Below are positions 24,590 through 35,013 of a stretch of DNA of 64,000 nt, one piece after another (the stretch's first letter is position 1; each line of letters starts with the position of its first letter). The notes beneath the pieces are model-generated. The model was not told where the DNA came from, searched no databases, and was given only the letters and a program-made list of their open reading frames with translations. Both the position numbers and the translations under genes were made by a program. Source of the DNA: Dermatemys mawii (lineage: Eukaryota > Chordata > Testudines > Dermatemydidae). The DNA is taken from positions 52,526,453-52,590,452 of the forward strand of contig ML677326.1 in NCBI GenBank assembly GCA_007922305.1. Reading direction: 5' to 3'.

Positions 24590-25135
24590 GAAGTAATACT
24601 TCTGTTGCACTCCATGCTGATTAGTCCTCAACTGGAATATTGTCTTCAGTTCTGGGCACCACATTTCAGGAAAGATGTGGACAAATTGGAGAAAGTCCAG
24701 AGAAGAGCAACAAAAAGGATTAAAGGTCTAGAAAACAAGACCTATGAGGGAAGATTAAAAAAAAATTGTTTTGTTTAGTCTGAAAAAGAAAGACTGAGAG
24801 GGGACAAAAGTTTTCAAGTACATAAAAGGTTGTTAAAGGAGGTGGGAGAAAAATTGTTTTTCTTAATCTCTGAGGATAGGACAAGAAGCAATGGGTTCAA
24901 ATTGCAGCAAGGGCAGTTTAGGTTGGACATTAGGAAGAACTTCCTAACTGTCTGTGTGGTTAAGCACTGGAATAAATTGCCTAGCGATCTTGTGAAATCT
25001 CCGTCATTGGGGATTTTTAAGAGCAGGTTGGACAAACACCTGTCAGGGATAGTCTGGATAATTTAGTCCTACTGAGAGTCCAAGGGACTGGACTAGATGA
25101 CCTCTCAAGGTCCCATCCAGTTCTATAATTCTAAA
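24590..25135 (+). mobile_element. CR1 LINE, 3' end
   Basis: Contains the ordered CR1 landmarks CAGTTCTGGGCACCACATTT, AGAGAAGAGCAACAAAAAGG, GGTTGGACATTAGGAAGAAC, GACTGGACTAGATGACCTCT and GTCCCATCCAGTTCTA. CR1 copies are usually 5'-truncated like this one and end without a poly(A) tail. It covers the last part of ORF2 and the 3' UTR. Confidence 0.85.
24830..25066 (+). pseudogene. CR1 ORF2 C-terminal remnant
   Basis: The 78-codon open stretch reads DIRKNFLTVCVVKHWNKLPS and then PSLGIFKSRLDKHL. This is the conserved C-terminal tail that follows the reverse-transcriptase domain in CR1 ORF2. Upstream, the frame is broken (a TAG at about 24777). No endonuclease or RT catalytic motifs remain in this copy. 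Confidence 0.8.
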
Positions 25136-25559
25136 TATTAATAAACCCACTGAGAAGTGTTTCTGCAGAGATAAATTGAAAGTTTTTTCTTCATTAAACA
25201 TTCCAAATATTTCATTTAGAAATTGTTCTGTTGTCCCTACAAATATGGTTTTAATAGAGCTGCATTGATTGAAAACATCAATAATATTATAAGAAATATA
25301 ATATGCTGAAAGATAAACATCAAACATGCATGTAAATAATATAATATTAATTCAAGTCACGTAGTAAGGGAAAGTGAGGATAATGCATGTGGCATATATA
25401 ATAAGCGCTAAGAAAGAAGTAAACTCCCAAGAATTGTAAAAACTGTTTATAAATTTAAGCTAAAGCCCATGTTATTTTAGACAGAACGCAGAAGCAGTCC
25501 TCAAAACACTAGACCTAGATTATGTAGCCACGTAAGGCTGGACACAGTGGTTTGAGGAA
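25136..25559. other. Unassigned AT-rich DNA
   Basis: Nothing recognisable. Confidence 0.45.
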
Positions 25560-25990
25560 CAGGGTATGAAGACCTTCTGAAACAACCACAGGCAAGGCTG
25601 ATAACATCTGCTGGGCTGGGGTCAAAGGCAAGAGTTCGGATTAGTTACTAGGCCAAGTAAGGAGAAGGATACCAAGGTCAAGTCAGGCCTGGAACAAAGT
25701 CAGGAGCAAGACAGAGCAAAAGACAAAATCTGTAACAATAGCAAAGAAGAGTCTGCATTGTTATTTAGACAGCTTCTTGGACTACTTCCTGATTTAAATA
25801 GTTTGTGTGGACTAATCAAGCATTCCCAGGGTTTTGTCACTCTGGCATATTTGGGTAGCACTTGCTACAGTGCCAGATTCCCCAGTAATTGTTGGGTGCT
25901 ACTTTACCTGTCTCCCCAGTGGTGATATGGAGGACTCAGTTATGTAGCAGTCTGCAATACCACATTATAGACTTGTGACTCCTTACACCT
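25560..25990 (-). repeat. Possible Gypsy-family LTR fragment
   Basis: Plus-strand text is rich in GGTCAAGTCAGGCCTGGAAC and AAGTCAGGAGCAAGAC. This mirrors, in reverse complement, the CTCCAG/CTTGAC repeats of the Gypsy LTR at 18493. Neither terminus nor TSD was found, so the call is tentative. Confidence 0.4.
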
Positions 25991-26754
25991 TCCTTCTACC
26001 TTGTAGTGGTGTGCTGGTGCTAAATATAATAATGGTTTTTAAACTCAGGGAGCAAAAATTACATGAGTTTAGTACCACTGGCATCCCCCAAAGTGTATGT
26101 GGCCTTCGCCCTAACCCAGTATATCTTTGAAAAGGGAGAGCACAGCCATTTCTACACCCTGCCTGTCAGAGGCATTGTGTTTACTCGTGGGCCCTTTGCA
26201 TGTTCCATACCGAATGCTGAGCCTGAAGAGAGACAATCTGATCCTTACATATGCAACTTAGTCAATTTTTAAATGCTTCCTAATTTCATCTTTTTTGACA
26301 ACATGCAGTTTGGGAAAGATGGAGATGGAGAAAATGTCAATTCCGATACTTGACAGGATCTGTTATAGTGAAAATAGCAGAGGCAGGTGGGCTTAGTGAC
26401 AGAAATGCATAGTCTGAGACATAAAGGTAGTGTCTAGCTGGCAAAGAAGTATAAAGGAGCCAAAGAACAATGGCAGTTCTCCAGGACCAACCCTTTCCTC
26501 CACCTCTACAGAGGGTGCAAGTACCCAGTATGAAGATGCCTCAACAGAGAAACCTGCACCCTTGTGCTGCATCTGAGAATCTGCCACACCAGCTCCTCTG
26601 CTACGTGCTCCGTTCTCTCTCAGCCAGATCTACTCTTGTTCTTGAATAGAAGCATAAATATAATATAATATATAAATATATGACAGCTCTGTTCTCTCTC
26701 AGTCAGTTCCATCCTTGTTCTTGAACAGAAGGTTAAAATAGTATCATGTAATTA
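25991..26754. other. Unassigned DNA
   Basis: A 69-codon open frame at 26063-26272 has no recognised family. An AT microsatellite-like stretch (ATAATATAATATATAAATATA) lies at about 26655-26681. A duplicate phrase, CTCTGTTCTCTCTCAGTCAG at 26687 against CGTTCTCTCTCAGCCAG at 26610, continues with CTTGTTCTTGAA-AGAAG in both places and points to a local duplication of about 80 bp. Confidence 0.45.
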
Positions 26755-26874
26755 GGGTAACCAGACAGCAAATGTGAAAAATTGGGATGGAGGTGGAGGG
26801 GTAATAGGAGCCTATATAAGAAAAAGACTCAAACATCAGGACTGTCCCTATAAAATCGGGGCATCTGGTCATCC
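26755..26874. mobile_element. TA-site MITE (GGGTRACCAGA ends)
   Basis: Left end GGGTAACCAGACAGCAAATG and right end GGGGCATCTGGTCATCC are inverted repeats flanked by TA on both sides (26753-26754 and 26875-26876), as for Tc1/mariner-type elements. Internal GGGGTAATAGGAGCCTATAT and ACTGTCCCTATAAAATCGGG match a widespread turtle MITE. A second, partial copy lies at 62459-62532. Confidence 0.72.
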
Positions 26875-28669
26875 TAAATATAATATATAATATGACAGCC
26901 ATGTCAAGCCTCTAGATTTTGGGAGGGATTCTCTCCCTCACTACAGATCTTACATGCCACTGTGGTGGCATCTAGAAACCAGAAAATCCCAACAATCAAC
27001 TGGGAGAGAATTTCCCATAGCTCAGCACTAAGTAGGGCTTCAGTAGTTCCTCAGCCTCCCTCTACCCAGAATCTGAAGGGCACAAACGGGGCTTAATGCT
27101 CCACTTTCATCCTGGCTGCAACTGTGTGTTCCACTCCCTTGAAGATGCAGCACAGAATCTCACCCTTTGTGTCTCCACTTTCCTCACCTGAGATGTGAGA
27201 CTAGTTTTGTTCAGTGCGAACCACCTTTAGCCTTAATCTGCCTATTGAATAATACAAATAAATAATGAATGGCACAGTGTAAAAGGACACTGGCCAGAGT
27301 CGGTGGGGACAAAGATTGGGACAGTGAGACTAAAGTCAGTTCACAAAAGCACAGCATATAGTTTAAAGGTCTATAACAAAATACTAAGTTTCTGAGAAGC
27401 AAAAATTCCACTGTCCCACTAGCTGCAAGAAAATACGGTCAGTGGATATACATTTATATTGCATTACTCATTACCTGTTGAAATATCAATTTAGGAGCAA
27501 ATGTTGCCATTGTCCTGACTGGAGAAATAAGGGTCAAGTAACAGACCTTTTACATTTAGATGGTTGAACTCCTGTAGTGAATTGGGATGGGTTTGGAGTC
27601 TAACATTTGGAATAAATAGGCCACTCGACTGTTACTAATCAAAGATGATTTACCTCTGGGAATGTTTTTTCTTTTGAAATTGTGACTGCAGCTGCTGAGA
27701 AGTTCATTTTGGATGAAAGCAAATAGGTCTCCACTTAAAGACATAGCCTTCAAGGGAAGGTGAATAACTAAACAAACATTCATAATGTACAGTCAATTGT
27801 GCTGCAGTCTTTAGAAAATCAGGCCCCAAGTGTCTAATTAAAACAGTCTATGAAAGCCCCCTAGCTCAGAGTACATGGAATTCTATTAAAGAAATCCAAA
27901 CTAGTTATCAAAGTATTCAGCCACTACTAGACACTTGCTATAAATCATAGATTATTAACAGCTGCCTTAGGCATTGCTTGTAGTGATAACACCCAAGCAG
28001 AAATCAAACTTCAGTGTTTTTAGAAATGTTCTTTCTATTTGTTTTATAATGACCCTAAGTATTTCAGTTCAGTATTCTCTACAAATCTTGCAAAATCCTG
28101 GGGTTGGGGTGGAGTTGCTTTTTAAAAGTTGAATAGGTTTTGGTGACTGTGGGAGGCCTGAGATCCCTGTGCTGTACCAATGTGACTCCTCCTTGACTGA
28201 CAGGCATTACCTCTAGGTGTGAGAGCGTAGTTTGGTCTCAATGCCTTTTCAGTCTGTGTCTTCCCTTTGGCAGGTAACAGAGGTGCCAATTAGTGCCAGG
28301 TGGAATTATATTTTTTGCCATGTGGGATGTCATTTAGCCTAACAGCTAGGCTGAGACCACCATCTCCTTTCATGTAGGCCACTAACCAGACTTTTGGCTG
28401 CTACCAGTGTGAGTCAGCTTTGTACTGATGACTTAAGGTGAAAAGTTCTGTTTCCTGTCACTAATTTCCTGGCCATCCGGTTCCCCTCAAATTTTGTTTT
28501 AATCAGAAATGACTAAACCTTGTCTCTGCCTCCTGCTGAGAAAGCCTGCATCATCGTGTCTGATAATTTAGATCAGAGTGAAGGCAATATAGCTCATCAT
28601 TCAGACACGAGTCTTGTAGAATCAGCGTTGAAACCTGGGAAGTTCCAGGGTCACAAGACACAACATATA
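26875..28669. other. Unassigned DNA with one inverted pair
   Basis: GGGATTCTCTCCCTCA at about 26926 and CTGGGAGAGAATTTCCC at about 26999 are inverted and may bound a small MITE. No gene seen in the remainder. Confidence 0.4.
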
Positions 28670-29335
28670 TGGGTGTTGGGTTTAATATGCCAGAAGAAGC
28701 TATGCTACCCAAACAGGATGCTGTACACCTTTCTATGGAGGCATGCCAGCAGCCTGCTGCCTTTGGAGCGCCACCGCTGAAAGGGTACCTGAGCTGTAGC
28801 CCCATCCATGCTCTGACCCAAGGCCCCGCTCCACTCTTCCCCCATGGCCCTGCCCGTGCTGCTCCTCTTCCCTCCTCCAGTTTGTCTCTTCCCCTAAAGC
28901 TCCTTCAGATCATGCTTCTCCATCCCTTTCCCACACCTGCTTCTCATGCTTTTCCACTAATTCCCCTGTGGCCCCCCTCCCTGCCTCTCACACCTCTTCA
29001 TCCTCTCCCCATGGCCTGCCCCACCACCCTCACTGCTCACACCCTTCACCTCCTGAAAGGAAGAGAGGTGTGGGCAGTGGGCAGGGAGACATGGATGGTG
29101 GGGCCTCTGGGGAGAGGCAGGGAGGCAGAAGTAGTGGGCAAGGGAGCCTTTGGGGAGGGGTCAAGTGTGTGGGTGTCTGGGGTGGAATGGGGGTGGAGTG
29201 TGGGCAGGGTCTCAGGGAGAGGAGGCCAAGTGGTGCGGGCCTCGGTGCAGAGCAGGCGGCAGGGCCATTGTCTGGCTGCTGGTGCCCCACACACACACTT
29301 CTAGGGAACTTCCAACACTCAGGCCCAGCCTCCCC
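28670..29335. repeat. GC-rich foldback segment
   Basis: The plus strand is pyrimidine-rich from about 28800 to 29050 (CCCCCCTCCCTGCCTCTCAC) and purine-rich from about 29060 to 29240 (GGAGAGGCAGGGAGGCAGAA). The two halves pair imperfectly around CTCCTGAAAGGA; for example CACTGCTCACACCC and GTGTGGGCAGTGG. This is probably a palindromic MITE like that at 21676, but no TIR or TSD was found. A 211-codon open frame here is compositional, as are overlapping frames on the other strand. Confidence 0.5.
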
Positions 29336-29442
29336 AAATGCAGGACTCACGCACTGCCCATGATAACATACCTATATTTATACCTACACAATTATCCCAA
29401 CTGTTTAAAGCAATTAGATGAATGTGTCTGTTAATCAATATT

Positions 29443-29481
29443 TAGGTATGTAAAGGCACATTTGAATATTAAATCCCTCAG
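29443..29481 (+). repeat. Source copy of 39-bp direct repeat
   Basis: AGGTATGTAAAGGCACATTT and the following bases to TCCCTCAGT recur at 30180-30218 with about three substitutions, 737 bp away. Confidence 0.75.
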
Positions 29482-29559
29482 TTTGCTTACATGACATAGA
29501 AATTGTGCACAAAATTTAGATGGTTGGCCCTCTCTCCTGTGTCATTCAAAGATGTCTCC

Positions 29560-30350
29560 TGAGTTCTGTTCGGGGCCTGTCCAGCAGCCCCACTGGAGGA
29601 TAGGGCTTTTCGGGGGGGAGTGAGGCTGCGGTGGTACAGCTGCGTTGGAGAAGATGCTGGCATGGGGCTTTTGGTTGCTAGCATGTCTGAAAAAAATATT
29701 CTCTGCTGTCAGAGAGAGGTGGATTGAAGCTCTTCTGCTGGCAATTCCCAAAGCAGGTGTCACTGCCAGGGCCAGGGCCATTCATAGGGTGTGTGTGATG
29801 TTCCACTCTGGTGTTATGTGGACTGACGATCTGCTAGGTCACTCCAGACCTCGACACTGGGAGCCAGCCTTACCCTGCTCTGCTGTGAGAACCACCATTC
29901 CTGGGCTGTTCACGCACAGCCTCTGGCATGTAAACTGCTCCTTGGATTATGCAACTGAATGACAGCAGCCAATATCTCTGGTCCCAGACACAAATTTAGG
30001 AACCTCCGTCTTGCAGTATCTAGTTATGTCTGCTGGACACTGCAAGCTTATATGAGTTTGTCAATTTAACAAAGATATTGATGTGCACCAGGCTTGTTCT
30101 CTCAAGCAGAGTCTCTGACACACTTCAAACCAAACTCACTGCTTCAGGTAGAATAAACAAACAAGTTTATTAACTACTAGGTATGTAAAGGCATGTTTGA
30201 ATATTAAATCCGTCAGTATATAACTGCAAATAACTACAAGGATAGATTTTTAAGTGATTATAAGTCAAAGCACAAGTCAGATCTGGTCAAATGAAATAAA
30301 ATCAAACTGCATTCTAAGCTGCTCGTAACACTTTCAGCGCCCTTACAAAT
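29560..30350 (-). mobile_element. LTR-like repeat with a small internal insertion
   Basis: The GCTGTTCACGCACAGCCTCT, GCAAGCTTATATGAGTTTGT, ACACTTCAAACCAAACTCAC and AACAAGTTTATTAACTAC series matches my memory of a turtle endogenous-retrovirus-type repeat. The AATAAA-rich end and TTATATGAG (a possible TATA box on either strand) fit an LTR, but termini and TSD are not resolved. Between TTAACTAC at 30171 and a second ATAACTAC at 30230, a piece copied from 29443 interrupts the repeat. Orientation is a guess. Confidence 0.4.
30180..30218 (+). repeat. Second copy of 39-bp direct repeat
   Basis: Near-identical to 29443-29481. It sits between two copies of the octamer-like TAACTAC (30172-30178 and 30231-30237), so it looks inserted. 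Confidence 0.7.
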
Positions 30351-30361
30351 TTAAGATTAGC

Positions 30362-31500
30362 AGCCGTGTTAGTCTGTATCCGTAAATAAGATGAGGAAGA
30401 CTTTGTAGCACCTTAGAGATTAACCAATTTATTTCAGCATAAGCTTTCGTGGGCTATAGCCCACTTCATCGGATGCACAGAATGGAGCAGAAGTAAGATG
30501 CATTTATACACACAGAAAGCAAAAAAATAAAATGTTGTACATTAGCATACCAGTTCTAAGAGGCTGTTTAATTTGGTTGGTCCATTATCAGCAGGAGAAA
30601 AAAGTACCTTTTGAAATGGATATCTGTGTCTGACAGGAGAGATACAACTATTGAAGGTAAATTAACTAGGGAAATGCAATCAATTAGTGTAATGAGCGAA
30701 CCATTCGCAAGTTCTATTTAGTCCTTGGTTTATGGTGTCCAATTTGAAAATTAATTCCAGTTCTTCAGTTTCTCGTTGGAGTCTGTTTTGGAAGTTTTTC
30801 TGTTTCAGAACTGACACCATCAAGTCTTTAATGGAATGGCCAGGAAGATTGAAGTGTTCTCCTACTGGTTTTTGAGTGTTATGATTCCTGATGTCAGATT
30901 TGTGTCCATTTATTCTTTTGCGTAGAGACTGGCCAGTTTGGCCAATGTACATAGCAGAAGGGCATTGCTGGCACATGATGGCATATATCACATTGGTCGA
31001 TGTGCAGGTGAATGAGCCTTTGATGGTGTGACTGATGTAATTAGGTCCTATGATGGTGTCAGTTGAATGGATATGAGGACAGAGTTGGCATTGGGCTTTG
31101 TTACAAGGATAGGTACCTGGGTTAGTATGTTTGTTGTGCGGTTGCTGGAGAGTATTTGTTTCAGGTTAGAGGGCTGTCTGTAAGCGAGGACTGGTCTGTC
31201 TCCCAAGATCTGTGAGAGTGAGGGATCATCTTTCAGGATAGGTTGTAGGTCTTTGATGATGCATTGGAGAGGCTTAAGTTGGGGGCTGAAGGTGACGGCT
31301 AATAGTGTTCTGTTTTTGTCTTTGTTGGGCCTGTCCTGTAGTAGGTGGCTTCTGGGTACTCTTCTGGCTCTGTTAATCTGTTTTTTCACTTCCCCAGGTG
31401 GGTACTGTAGTTTTAAGAATGCTTGGTAGAGATTTTGTAGGTGTTTGTCTCTGTCTGAGGGATTGGAGCAAATGCGATTGTATCTTAGGTGGGCCTGCAA
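30362..31500 (-). mobile_element. Penelope-like element, 5'-truncated
   Basis: The minus strand carries the distal part of a PLE: a reverse-transcriptase/linker relic (31500-31048), a GIY-YIG endonuclease relic (30991-30680) and a 3' region of about 300 bp. The 3' region ends, in plus orientation, with ATTAGCAGCCGTGTTAGTCT, a motif repeated in the PLE tails at 37659 and 46417. PLEs retrotranspose using an RT joined to a GIY-YIG nuclease. The 5' two-thirds is missing, as is usual for PLE copies, and another repeat abuts at 31500. The tail contains a short hairpin at 30447-30463. Confidence 0.82.
30680..31500 (-). pseudogene. PLE RT-linker and GIY-YIG endonuclease relic
   Basis: Two open blocks in different frames. 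The first (31500-31048, 150 codons) carries RTLLAVTFSPQLKPLQCIIK and ILGDRPVLAYRQPSNLKQIL, the linker between RT and the endonuclease in vertebrate PLEs. The second (30991-30680, 103 codons) is a GIY-YIG domain: IYAIMCQQC (the GIY position, with a Cys pair), AMYIGQTGQSL (YIG), LRKRINGHKSDI (helix with the conserved Arg) and VGEHFNLPGHS. A frameshift near 31105 separates them: the other frame there reads CNKAQCQLC, a conserved Cys cluster. The end of the protein (TCEWFAHYTN) is intact. The N-terminal RT core with its catalytic aspartates is absent, so the copy cannot act on its own. Confidence 0.82.
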
Positions 31501-31773
31501 CTGGCTATTGTTTCAGAGAGCAAGTTCTCCCCTTCTCTTAGCAGCCAACACAGCAGCTGTGCTGTGTCCACCTACTGCGAGTGTTTTCCCCCCTCCTCAG
31601 AAAACATGGGTTGGATTATGGGGAGCAGAGGGAGAGAGCATGGCACCCTGGGCTGGGGGCAGAGCAGAGAGGAGTCATGTGAGGAGGGGTCACATGGGGA
31701 GGCCTTGTGCCCTCATCCCCACCTTTTAGCTGGTGCAGCTTACCAGCAAATAATGAATTCTACTTGCACCACT
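31500..31773 (-). mobile_element. Possible hAT-type MITE, truncated
   Basis: Reading from 31773 on the minus strand gives CAGTGGTGCAAGTAGAATTC, a hAT-like terminus. The body contains the inverted CAACACAGCAGCTGTGCTGTG (31548-31567) and a C-rich/G-rich split as in the MITE at 21676. The other end is lost at the junction with the PLE. Confidence 0.45.
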
Positions 31774-33914
31774 GCCTACACTGAAAGATATCTCCTTTTA
31801 CTTAACATGTAAATTATGAGCTGAATTCCTCGAGTTCTACTCTACATCAATAAATTGTCAAAACAACATATTACATTGCTATTTGATTATGAAGTTTCAT
31901 ATTGTCAAATACTTTCAGCTGTGCAACTGTACAGACACAACCTACAATCTATAAAGAGATTTGAGGAACCTTCTATTTCTTTCAAATTTTTAGTGCTTTA
32001 CTCTTACTTGTGGTAAGAATCTCTTATATATATTTTTGTACAGTTTTCCTTGAAAGTCAGAGTGGCTATTGCACCTTCATATTCTATTCTTTGTCTGAAG
32101 TCATACCCTTAATATATTTTGATGGGTTTGTTTTAATATTGTGTCGGGTAAATTATTACATTTGCATTCTCTTATTTCATTAATTGGTAATTAAATTTCT
32201 AATATATACATCTACCTGTTTAGCAAACCAAGTTCAATGGGGTTTCATATTCTTAGTATTGAAGCCATTTCTCTTCATCTTTATTGTCACTTCTACACAC
32301 ACATATTAATGATGAATTGTCAAGTGTTTGCCTTTTCTCCTAAGAAGAGACATAGCTCAAACAGTGACCGATTCTCAAGTCCTTGGGGAAGTTAATAAAA
32401 GGGTGTTTTTTGACGAAGGACTGTAGAAATAGATCTACAAAACCCAATAAATTAATTGTTTTGCTACACTAGATGAAAAAGTTCAGTAAGGACCTGGAAT
32501 CATCATGTGAGAATAAAATGGGCCAGATGAGCAATGACTGCTCTTAATGTAATGATTGTACTTAATCAGAAAACCCAAATCTTTTTGCCAATAAAAATCA
32601 GCCATATCTTTTTGTTTTAGAAAATGCTACAAAAACCATGAAAATAATGGTTCCTGTTTATGAACTTTACTTTATCACAACAGTGATTTCCGACATTTAG
32701 CCTCTCTCTTTAAAGTATCATGCAAAGTGCTGTATTATTTGTAGGTAACCAAGTACAACTGCTTGTGACTTGGCATGTAATGATTTTGGACATGGGTCAT
32801 TTGCACTGGAGCCACAGAACAGCATAAGAGAGAGTCGGCAGTAATTTCAATAAAAACCTCTTGAGTTCTGTGTGCACTTTTGTTACTTAGCAAAGAAGAC
32901 TGTTTTTATACTGAATATCTATGACAGCATCACATAGAGTGAAATCCCGTGTTTTCCTCAAACTTTTCCATTTTCTAGAGAATTTTCTCTCTCTCTGCTT
33001 GTTTATGTTTCTTCAGCTACTTTGGAAACAAAATACATAAAGCATTCTTTTGACAACATGAAAAAAATTGTTGACTGTCTCTGGTGATTTTCTTAAAACA
33101 AATGATATGTAGCTTGGTCTCCTAGATGTTATAAAATTCTGTGGATCTGGGCAAGTTTAGTACAATCCATATGCAGATTACACACAAATTGATAAGAATC
33201 ACTCGGTGAACAGTCCTTCACTGACAGTGTAAATGTTTGCAGCTGTCTTTAATAATAGCATCTAAATGCATCCAACCAATGTGATTTGGTTAATAGTTTA
33301 TTTTACATGCATATTGTTTTTCAGTTGGTACCCCACCTTTTTTCTTCAATTCTCAGTCTACTTTTTTTTTTTTTTTGGAGTGACAAACTGACAGTCACTG
33401 TTAAAGGGATACCATTTGGCAGTCTCACAACATGGTGATGAGTTCTGTATAAGAATCTTAAATAGTTAAATGTGTAGAGCATGGAGTCTGCCTGATGCTC
33501 CTAGGATTAGTTTTGTTTCCAGTGTATATATTGAGTTATTAAGTTCATGGTGGAGAAAAATATATTTGTCTATCATTGTTTTGAAAAAAAAAACAGTTAA
33601 AGTAACATTTGCACTTTCATTTTAAGCTGATTTTCACATGCACATAACTTTTACAAAATCCTTCCTTTTGACTTTTTGTTATGTGAGAATGCGTATGTTG
33701 CCGGGGGGAGGGGAATTTTGCAACTGTGTGTGCATACAAAACTCAGATGAAATGCTTTAATTTGCTAGTCTTCCCTGAACACTAGTCTACAGACTATATA
33801 TTAAATATCTACTTTAAAATAATGGTATATTATATAATAATACTAGATGGTGATTGTTTTCTTTAGTAGATCATACAGATATTTAAAAAAATAAAGTAAT
33901 CACAAACTATTTTA
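31774..33914. other. Unassigned AT-rich DNA
   Basis: No gene recognised. A run of 15 T occupies 33362-33376. Confidence 0.45.
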
Positions 33915-34040
33915 CAGATTGAGAAACCGAGGCAAAGAAAGATTGTGGCTTGCCCATGGTGGCTTAATAGTAGATCTGGGAGCAGAACCCAGATTTTTTG
34001 ATTCCTGTGTTCTATCAGTTAGACCACACTGCCTCCAAAC
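33915..34040 (-). repeat. MIR-type SINE (tRNA-derived head)
   Basis: Plus strand: CAGATTGAGAAACCGAGGCA, GGCTTGCCCATGGTGGCTTA, GGGAGCAGAACCCAGATTTT and TCAGTTAGACCACACTGCCT. These are the reverse-complement landmarks of a MIR, including the decayed B box (GAACCCAGA) and the tRNA-like 5' end (AGACCACACTGCC). Confidence 0.75.
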
Positions 34041-34420
34041 ATAAAGATCTGTTTTTTCACAAAATCTCCAGTTAGTCTAAAATGTGCTATTTACAGCATG
34101 CTGGAAGAAGATACAATAAATACATTAGATAAGTATCTGAAAGCTGGGTTGGAGTAGTGGCTTTGTGCTGCTTTTTCAGAGTGCAATTTGGTAGTTTTGT
34201 ATGCATTCAACTATGGTACTGTGGTACCCAGTGAAATCTATAGAAAGATTTGTGTTTTAGTCTTTTTTATAAAAAAGGAAAGGAAATTAAGTACAGAAAC
34301 ACGTTAATGTAGCATTGAAGTTATAATTTTAATACTGAATCCTGCCAATAGACTTAATTACTTTACCCATTAGAAGACCTATTGACTTCAGTAGAGATCT
34401 GCACAGGTGAAAGAGTACAC

Positions 34421-34761
34421 CAGCAGTTCTCAAACCAGGGGTCGCAACCCCCCTGGAGGTTGCCGGCTGCTTCCAAGGGGGTTGTGAGCTGCTGGCATTG
34501 CTGGCATGCCGCCGAATTGATTGGTTCCGCATTTGACGGCTTTTTGGCGGACATGCCACGCGCTTCAAGGTGTCCGCCGAAAACCTGCCTAAGAGGTAGT
34601 TTTCGGTTTCGGCGGACACTTTGAAGCACGCGCAAGTCCGCCAAAAGCTGCCGAATGCGGAAGCAATCAGTTCGGCTGCATTTCAGTGGACATACAAGGG
34701 AAGCGCTGCGAGCCTGTAAAAGAAAAAAGGGTCACGGTTCAACAAAGTTTGAGAACCGCTG
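34421..34761. mobile_element. CpG-rich hairpin hAT MITE with 8-bp TSD
   Basis: The ends CAGCAGTTCTCAAACCAGGG and CAAAGTTTGAGAACCGCTG are hAT (Charlie-like) terminal inverted repeats. GAGTACAC (34413-34420) and AAATACAC (34762-34769) are a decayed 8-bp target duplication, matching at 6 of 8. The body is one large imperfect hairpin: GTGTCCGCCGAAAA at 34571 pairs with TTTTCGGTTTCGGCGGACAC at 34600, and pairing extends outwards to GCCGCCGAATTGATTGG / CAATCAGTTCGGCTGC. CpG is dense, unlike the flanks. No transposase is encoded. Confidence 0.85.
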
Positions 34762-34875
34762 AAATACACCTTCATGAATCTTGTTTTCCAGATTGGGGCT
34801 TTAAACATTCAGAAGTCAAGAAATGGAAAAGTTAAAATTCACAAAGTAACCCTAACTTGCTCACATTTTGCAATT

Positions 34876-35013
34876 GAGGCCTGAGTCTCCTTTACAGTAA
34901 GGCCCCTTTCTACCTTACAGTGGGTGTAAATAGTTTTATACCCAACTGAAGTCTTATTTACCCTGCCAGAATTGTACAAAGGGGGCTTAATGTCAATGTG
35001 AATCAGGGCCCTG
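34876..35013. mobile_element. MITE-like repeat (GGCCTGAGTCTCC ends)
   Basis: GAGGCCTGAGTCTCCTTTAC at the left and GTGAATCAGGGCCCTGA at the right are imperfect inverted ends. The body has GGTGTAAATAGTTTTATACC, typical of the turtle palindromic MITE group. Confidence 0.5.

Noticed and set aside
26063..26272. A 69-codon frame with a mixed, protein-like composition
   Set aside because: No recognised family and no clear splice sites; kept only as a remark on the interval.
28669..29304. A 211-codon plus-strand open frame, the longest uninterrupted one
   Set aside because: It lies in the C-rich/G-rich foldback segment, is mostly Pro, Leu, Ser and Gly, overlaps open frames on the other strand, and shows no known domain.
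33915..34040. A possible tRNA gene (A/B-box-like sequence on the minus strand)
   Set aside because: The box elements belong to a decayed MIR SINE; no cloverleaf could be formed.
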